From DASVTR01 sp036382855 (GTDB taxonomy: Bacteria > Acidobacteriota > Blastocatellia > Pyrinomonadales > Pyrinomonadaceae), in contig DASVPO010000013.1 in NCBI GenBank assembly GCA_036382855.1, forward strand, positions 1 through 64,000: a stretch of 64,000 nucleotides of DNA. The letters are read 5' to 3'. A model generated the notes under the pieces. The model did not search any database, had not been told where the DNA came from, and saw only the letters and a program-made list of their open reading frames with translations. Of this stretch, positions 59,893 to 64,000 are shown piece after piece (position 1 is the stretch's first letter; each line of letters opens with the position of its first letter). The translations under genes were made by a program, and so were the position numbers.

Positions 59893-60144
59893 TTATCGAA
59901 ACCATCTGTAAGCTAGAATCAAGAGGCCCACAATCAAGGCCAACGCCAGTATGATATTGATGACGATGATCAGCTTGTTTGCAGACTCACGGACGGGCGG
60001 CCGCCCGCTTTGCGCCGCAGGCGTCTGCATCGTCGGCTGATAACTGGCCGGAGGCGGCGCAGCCATCGGCGGCTTAATCATCGGAGGCTTGATTGAAGAA
60101 GGCTTGCCACTGCCCTTCGATTCCTCGTCCATCACTTCCTCCAC
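59893..60144 (-). CDS. small tail-anchored proline-rich membrane protein
   Basis: An 83-residue protein. The N-terminal half is rich in Pro, Ala and Lys (KPPMIKPPMAAPPPASYQPT), and one helix lies at about 61-78 (INIILALALIVGLLILAYRW) near the C-terminus. It is encoded between the zinc-ribbon gene and ndk on the same strand. Function unknown. Confidence 0.65.
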   Translation of the reverse strand: MEEVMDEESKGSGKPSSIKPPMIKPPMAAPPPASYQPTMQTPAAQSGRPPVRESANKLIIVINIILALALIVGLLILAYRWFR

Positions 60145-60218
60145 ACGGTCTTACAGTCCATTTCAAAACTCAGCTCCTACTTCATTCAACCCTTTGCGCC
60201 TTCAGTTTTTCTTTCATT

Positions 60219-60256
60219 GCGCCTCCAGCGTGAACAGCTATTCACGCTGGAGGCGC
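60219..60256 (-). terminator. 16-bp hairpin after ndk
   Basis: Perfect arms 60219-60234 and 60241-60256 (GCGCCTCCAGCGTGAA and its complement) enclose six bases. A weaker outer GCGCCTT/AAGGCGC pairing surrounds it (60196-60202, 60270-60276). The stem starts GCGCCTC, like the terminator at 6663. No T-run follows on the minus strand. Confidence 0.6.
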
Positions 60257-60311
60257 TAAGATAAGACTAAAGGCGCGCAGGCTGGGTTTAGGTTTTGAAA
60301 CGTGCTCTTAA

Positions 60312-60740
60312 TCAGACCAGTTCGAGGCGGCTGAAGAAGTAAGCGATTTCGATGGCGGCGTTCTCTTCGGAGTCTGAGCCGTGGACTGCGTTTTCGCCGA
60401 GCGAGCCGCCAAACTCTTTGCGCAGAGTTCCTTCTTCGGCCTTCGCAGGGTCGGTCGCGCCCATCAAATCGCGCCAAGCCTTCACAGCACCCTCTTTCTC
60501 CAAAGCCAGCACAACACATGGCCCGCTCGACATGAAACTCGTCAACTCATCGAAGAAAGGGCGCTCGCGATGCACAGCGTAAAAGCCTTCTGCTTCAGCG
60601 AGCGTCATGTGCATCAGCTTCATCGCGCGCAAACGGAAGCCGCCATCCGCGATGCGTTGAAGAATGCTGCCCGTCTTCCCTCCGCGCACGGCGTCGGGCT
60701 TGATGATTCCGAAAGTAAGATTGCCTGTTTGTTCTGCCAT
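60312..60740 (-). CDS. ndk: nucleoside diphosphate kinase
   Basis: A 142-residue enzyme that transfers the gamma-phosphate among nucleotides through phospho-His120 (NAVHGSDSEENA). The motifs TFGIIKPDAVRG and SSGPCVVLALEKEGAVKAWR are conserved. The length and the C-terminal FF motif are usual. It follows the coiled-coil gene and sucD on the same strand, a common TCA/nucleotide grouping. Confidence 0.97.
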   Translation of the reverse strand: MAEQTGNLTFGIIKPDAVRGGKTGSILQRIADGGFRLRAMKLMHMTLAEAEGFYAVHRERPFFDELTSFMSSGPCVVLALEKEGAVKAWRDLMGATDPAKAEEGTLRKEFGGSLGENAVHGSDSEENAAIEIAYFFSRLELV

Positions 60741-60812
60741 TCGTTCCTCAAGAAAAAAGATAAACTTTGATTACTACCTGTTTTAGACTAATAAAATGCA
60801 AACTGTTTGGCC

Positions 60813-61181
60813 CTACTCTCCAGCCTTGCCGTTGCGACTCTCTCGAACAATGTCAATCAACGCATCAAGGCGTTTGTCTGTGTGCGCTTGAGCTGCTGCC
60901 AGTTCGGCCATTTTCACCGTTAAGTTTGCCATCGCAGCTTCCGTCCTGATTTGCGCGTCGGTGAGTGCGGCGATTTTCGCCTCAGAGTTTGCCTGTGCGG
61001 CTGCCAACTCATCCATGCGCTCGTCAGCGCTCAACGCCGCTTTCGTTAAAATATCTAAGCGCTCATCGGTGCGTTCTGCCACTTTCACTAAATTATTTAA
61101 GCGACCATCGGTGGTTTCAGCTACCTTCACTAAATTGACAACGATGCGCTCCACACGCGCCAGTCTATCTTCGGAACTCAT
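60813..61181 (-). CDS. coiled-coil protein of unknown function
   Basis: A 122-residue protein with heptad-like repeats throughout (NLVKVAERTDERLDILTKAA, ELAAAQAHTDKRLDALIDIV). Similar repeats are widespread in bacteria as small scaffold or toxin-associated proteins. It may form oligomers. It lies between sucD and ndk on the same strand but may be an insertion in that order. Confidence 0.6.
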   Translation of the reverse strand: MSSEDRLARVERIVVNLVKVAETTDGRLNNLVKVAERTDERLDILTKAALSADERMDELAAAQANSEAKIAALTDAQIRTEAAMANLTVKMAELAAAQAHTDKRLDALIDIVRESRNGKAGE

Positions 61182-61237
61182 CTCGCTGTCTCCTTCGTTA
61201 GACTGAGCCTCAATTAGTTAAGACTCAGAGTAAGCAA

Positions 61238-62122
61238 CTAAACACCAGCGCCAGCGCCGAGCGCGTCCTTCATCGCCTGCCCTATGTCCGCTGGCGACTT
61301 GACGACGCGGATGCCAGCCTCTTCGAGCGCACGCATCTTTTCGGAGGCAGTGCCCTTGCCGCCCGCGATGATGGCTCCGGCGTGGCCCATACGACGGCCC
61401 GGCGGTGCTGTCTGTCCGGCGATGAAGGCGACGATGGGCTTCCTGACATTCTGTTTGGCGAAGGCGGCTGCCTCCTCTTCGGCTGTGCCGCCGATTTCGC
61501 CAATCATCACGATGCCGTCCGTCTCGTCGTCTGCTTGGAAGAGGGCGAGGGCGTCTGTGTGCGTAGTGCCGACGATGGGGTCGCCGCCGATGCCGATGGC
61601 GGTTGACTGCCCAAGGCCGAGCGCCGTTAGTTGGCCCACTGCTTCGTAGGTCAGCGTCCCCGAACGCGAGACGACGCCGATGCGCCCTTCGCGGTGTATG
61701 TGGCCGGGCATAATGCCTATCTTGCACTTGCCGGGAGAGATGATGCCGGGGCAGTTGGGCCCAATGAGCCGCGTCGCCTTGTCGGCCAGAAACTCCTTGA
61801 CCTTCACCATGTCGAGCGCAGGGATGCCTTCCGTGATGCAGACGACGAGCGGCAGCTCTGCGTCGGCAGCCTCCATGATGGCGTCGGCGGCAAACGGCGG
61901 CGGCACATAAATCACGGAAGCATTCGCGCCGGCCTCACGCACTGCATCAGCGACCGTGTTGAAGACGGGAATGCCCTCATGCGTCGTTCCGCCCTTGCCG
62001 GGCGTGACGCCGCCCACCACGTTTGTCCCATACTCCACCATCTGCTTCGTATGAAACGTTCCCTCTTTGCCTGTGATTCCCTGCACGACGAGGCGCGTAT
62101 TTTTATCAACGAGTACGCTCAA
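61238..62122 (-). CDS. sucD: succinyl-CoA synthetase alpha subunit
   Basis: A 294-residue protein. Features are SVLVDKNTRLVVQGITGKEG, GTTHEGIPVFNTVADAV, TEGIPALDM and the active-site His in GRRMGHAGAII. It catalyses the substrate-level phosphorylation step of the TCA cycle with the beta subunit. I place the start at a TTG (62122-62120) with AGGAG nine bases upstream, since the family N-terminus begins there. The beta subunit (sucC), normally just upstream, is absent here. A -10-like TATACT lies at 62167-62172. Confidence 0.95.
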   Translation of the reverse strand: MSVLVDKNTRLVVQGITGKEGTFHTKQMVEYGTNVVGGVTPGKGGTTHEGIPVFNTVADAVREAGANASVIYVPPPFAADAIMEAADAELPLVVCITEGIPALDMVKVKEFLADKATRLIGPNCPGIISPGKCKIGIMPGHIHREGRIGVVSRSGTLTYEAVGQLTALGLGQSTAIGIGGDPIVGTTHTDALALFQADDETDGIVMIGEIGGTAEEEAAAFAKQNVRKPIVAFIAGQTAPPGRRMGHAGAIIAGGKGTASEKMRALEEAGIRVVKSPADIGQAMKDALGAGAGV

Positions 62123-62314
62123 AGCTTCGGACTCCTGACTCACTGTAGGTTGATGAAAGACTGCGCAGTATAACACGCGTCGCGGCCGACTACCACGTGT
62201 CTGAACAACCAACGGCGGAGTGATAGCGTGTAGCGGAAATCCTTGCACACAGGCACGTGCGGGTGTATAAGCGCAGCCGTTATTCCACGTTTACTTCCGC
62301 GAAAGGCTCACACC

Positions 62315-62668
62315 ATGAAACGAATCCCGGCAGTAGTTTCCCTCTCGGTTTGCCTGTTAGCTCTCTGCGCTTTTAGCTCCGCAGGTTATGCACAGGGGAC
62401 ACAGAAAAAGGAGGGCACGGTAGGCGGCACTAAGGGCAATCCGACCTGCGCCATTGACGCAGGCAACGGACACGTTGCGCACGTTAGCTGCGACAGCATC
62501 AACGCCAGTTGCGACCTGAGAACGGGGACGTGCTCGGTCGGCGCTCGCGTCGGCACAGTGGTCTACCTGCGCGACAGAACGGCGGTCAAGAACCCTAACG
62601 CCGCCGCGCGCACTCGCAACGTCCGACGGAGCACAAAGGCGGCGCGAACTCACAAACCGAAACATTAG
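62315..62668 (+). CDS. small secreted basic protein
   Basis: A 117-residue protein with a signal peptide (RIPAVVSLSVCLLALCAFSS, cleavage after AGYAQ). The mature part has four Cys (CAID, SCDSINASCD, TCSVG) likely forming disulfides, and a basic Arg/Lys-rich tail. No known family. It is divergent to sucD. Confidence 0.65.
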   Translation: MKRIPAVVSLSVCLLALCAFSSAGYAQGTQKKEGTVGGTKGNPTCAIDAGNGHVAHVSCDSINASCDLRTGTCSVGARVGTVVYLRDRTAVKNPNAAARTRNVRRSTKAARTHKPKH

Positions 62669-62843
62669 GCAGACGCTTGAGAGGCGGCAGGATAATTCGA
62701 CTTATCAACTGCTGACGGTAAGCCTCTTGCCAACGTAAAGAGAGCGCGGCGCGTTCATCTTTCACATGACGGACGAATGTGCCGCGACTCTTTTCTGTTA
62801 TTCAGCAGGCCGGGCTGCCGGCAGATGCGCGCTAAGTAGCAGC

Positions 62844-63083
62844 TTAGATTCGCTTGATAGCCGAGTGAAGTATTTTGGCAGCTTCAGCGGGGACTTGGAT
62901 GGGAACGAAATACTTTGCCGGATAGAGATAATCTTCGCCAGTTTCATCAATGACGCGGACGTAATTGTTAACGGCGGCGCGGTCGTCCGTGAGAACAGCG
63001 TAAACCTTACGCACTTCGAGCGATTCGGGATAACCCCCGTCGTTGATGCACAGTACATATGAAGCAGCCGCAGGTTTTGACAT
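62844..63083 (-). CDS. small conserved-looking protein of unknown function
   Basis: A 79-residue protein (SYVLCINDGGYPESLEVRKV, YVRVIDETGEDYLYPAKYFV) with no helix or signal. The pattern looks like a compact SH3-like or barrel fold, and I recall similar small proteins in other bacteria but cannot name the family. It starts five bases after the stop of the gene at 63089, so the two are probably co-transcribed. Confidence 0.55.
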   Translation of the reverse strand: MSKPAAASYVLCINDGGYPESLEVRKVYAVLTDDRAAVNNYVRVIDETGEDYLYPAKYFVPIQVPAEAAKILHSAIKRI

Positions 63084-63088
63084 ACAAG

Positions 63089-63424
63089 TTAATCCAGATA
63101 CTTTTTAATCTTCAGTTTCTTACGCCCGATACCATGCGCTTCGTACCAGTGAAGTTCGACACGATGAATTGTACCATCTTCCAGACGCACGGTAGCAATG
63201 CCTTTCAGCTTGCGCCAGCGTCCTGCGCCGAACGCTTTACGCAGTCGCTCAATCTCGCGGATACGACTGCCGACGGCAATCGTTTCTATCTCTTTGATAC
63301 CACCTATAATCTCGAAGTCTTCAACCATCACTTTACTTTCGCGTGGCTGATTTAGTCGAATAATCTGCCTTACATAACTCTTGTTTGTCTCCAGTTCAAG
63401 GAATCTTTCGCCCCAACTAAACAA
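63089..63424 (-). CDS. small beta-rich protein of unknown function
   Basis: A 111-residue protein with basic residues (ATVRLEDGTIHRVELHWYEA, IGRKKLKIKKYLD). No signal or membrane helix. The start is a TTG at 63424 without a clear ribosome binding site, and a shorter start is possible. It is encoded just upstream of the 79-residue protein. Similar proteins seem common in cyanobacteria and others, with unknown role. Confidence 0.55.
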   Translation of the reverse strand: MFSWGERFLELETNKSYVRQIIRLNQPRESKVMVEDFEIIGGIKEIETIAVGSRIREIERLRKAFGAGRWRKLKGIATVRLEDGTIHRVELHWYEAHGIGRKKLKIKKYLD

Positions 63425-63598
63425 CGTAGCGGGTAAACAGGTTATTTGCTACATCTGTTAAGTATTGCGCTGACGCTTTTTACAGAGAGTCAAACGTTAC
63501 GCGGGCGGGCGAGCCTGCGCGCCGCTCTGTTCTCTTGTTTCTAAAGCCTCTGCCGGTGCGATGTCCGCTTAATGCGCGTTCTCCCCTTCTATCTCTGC

Positions 63599-64000
63599 TT
63601 ACGCCAACTCGAATTTGTCGCCGTACTGCGGGACTTCGACGCGCCAGCCGAAGTGTTCCGCGATGTGGTCGCGCATGGCTTGCGCGGCGTCTGGTTCGCC
63701 GTGTGTGTTGAAGGTGCAGCGCGGGGGGCTTGGCATTCCTTCGAGCCAGCGCAGGACTTCTTTCCAGTCTGCGTGGGCCGAGAAGCCGCCGATGCGCTCT
63801 ATGCGACAGTTGACGGGCGTGAACTGGCCGTGGAGTTTGACTTCACGGTCGCCGTTGAGGATGCGGCGGCCGGTCGTGCCGGCGGCCTGATAGCCTACGA
63901 AGACGATGGTTGCGTTTTTGTCGGGCAGGATACGTCGCGCGTGATGCATGACGCGCCCGCCCGTCATCATTCCCGATGCGCTGATGATGATGCGTGCGCC
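63599..64000 (-). CDS. MBL-fold RNA-processing exonuclease, C-terminal part (runs off the right edge)
   Basis: The last 133 residues of a beta-CASP/RMMBL-type metallo-beta-lactamase. Seen are GARIIISASGMMTGGRVMHH, FVGYQAAGTTGRRIL, GGFSAHADWKEVLRWLEG and FNTHGEPDAAQAMRDHI. This is the RNA-specificity (RMMBL) region of CPSF-73/YSH1-like enzymes that cut or trim RNA. The catalytic N-terminal part lies beyond 64000. Confidence 0.93.
   Translation of the reverse strand, partial: GARIIISASGMMTGGRVMHHARRILPDKNATIVFVGYQAAGTTGRRILNGDREVKLHGQFTPVNCRIERIGGFSAHADWKEVLRWLEGMPSPPRCTFNTHGEPDAAQAMRDHIAEHFGWRVEVPQYGDKFELA

Noticed and set aside
62243..62314. N-terminal extension of the small secreted protein
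   Set aside because: It would bury the signal peptide that starts at 62315.

Overview
The window looks like chromosomal DNA of an Acidobacteriota bacterium, possibly class Blastocatellia. That placement is an inference. It rests on a VWFA protein of the kind abundant in that phylum, a TonB-dependent receptor with an N-terminal carboxypeptidase-regulatory-like domain, many secreted or zinc-ribbon proteins without recognised function, and a moderately high G+C content. The 16S fragment at the left edge would settle it. I see no prophage, insertion sequence, CRISPR array or tRNA gene.

Layout, left to right. 1-938: 5' end of a minus-strand 16S rRNA gene with a boxA-like site and two near-consensus tandem promoters. 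939-3610: SH3-domain lipoprotein and a secreted gluzincin peptidase (-). 3737-6630: small Cys/His protein and a TonB-dependent receptor (+), closed by a long intrinsic terminator. 6793-12659: a promoter, a 25-residue membrane-peptide ORF, VWFA protein, purH, M48 protease, fabI, a 56-residue membrane protein and a LOG-family gene (+). 12716-17139: cutA, DUF2007-like, PfkB kinase, small secreted protein, mtnP and an MBL hydrolase (-). 17167-21947: parvulin, mce, meaB, hicA, hicB and acyl-CoA dehydrogenase (-), a propionate/acyl-CoA set with an embedded toxin-antitoxin pair. 22068-26255: rluB, scpB, scpA, trpS and an M50 protease (-). 26393-27421: NHL protein (-). 27642-32121: a structured leader, hflX and a PgpH-like HD phosphodiesterase (+). 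32219-35310: HIT protein, IHF/HU and rpsA (-). 35737-40988: two large secreted/envelope proteins (-). 41528-43788: gdhA and larE (-). 44110-47261: four envelope proteins of unknown role (+). 47298-58937: M28 peptidase (-), zinc-ribbon protein (+), ABC permease, SirB1-like protein, HAD, cNMP-binding/DUF1003, ABC ATPase (-), DUF4870-like protein (+), class III cyclase and nuoI (-). 59000-62122: zinc-ribbon/NTF2-like protein, small membrane protein, ndk, coiled-coil protein and sucD (-). 62315-64000: secreted small protein (+), a pair of small proteins and the end of an RNA-processing MBL nuclease (-).

The most unusual feature is not a gene. At least 17 intergenic gaps between about 10.8 and 58.4 kb hold large inverted repeats whose arms are built from iterated words of 6-12 bases (for example GTGATGAGTAATGAGT, GAACGATGAACGCGG, GGTAAAAGG). 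The words differ from gap to gap, but the two arms of each element match. Several elements abut or supply the stop codon of the neighbouring gene, and two lie between divergently transcribed genes, so they are not only terminators. A second notable point is that hflX has its conserved N-terminus preceded by a good Shine-Dalgarno sequence, but the codon in the start position is ATC.

Most enzymes are housekeeping (purine synthesis, fatty acid synthesis, translation, chromosome condensation, TCA cycle, respiration). Possible local circuits are a cAMP module (cyclase plus cNMP-binding protein), c-di-AMP turnover (PgpH-like protein), and metal uptake (small Cys/His protein plus receptor).
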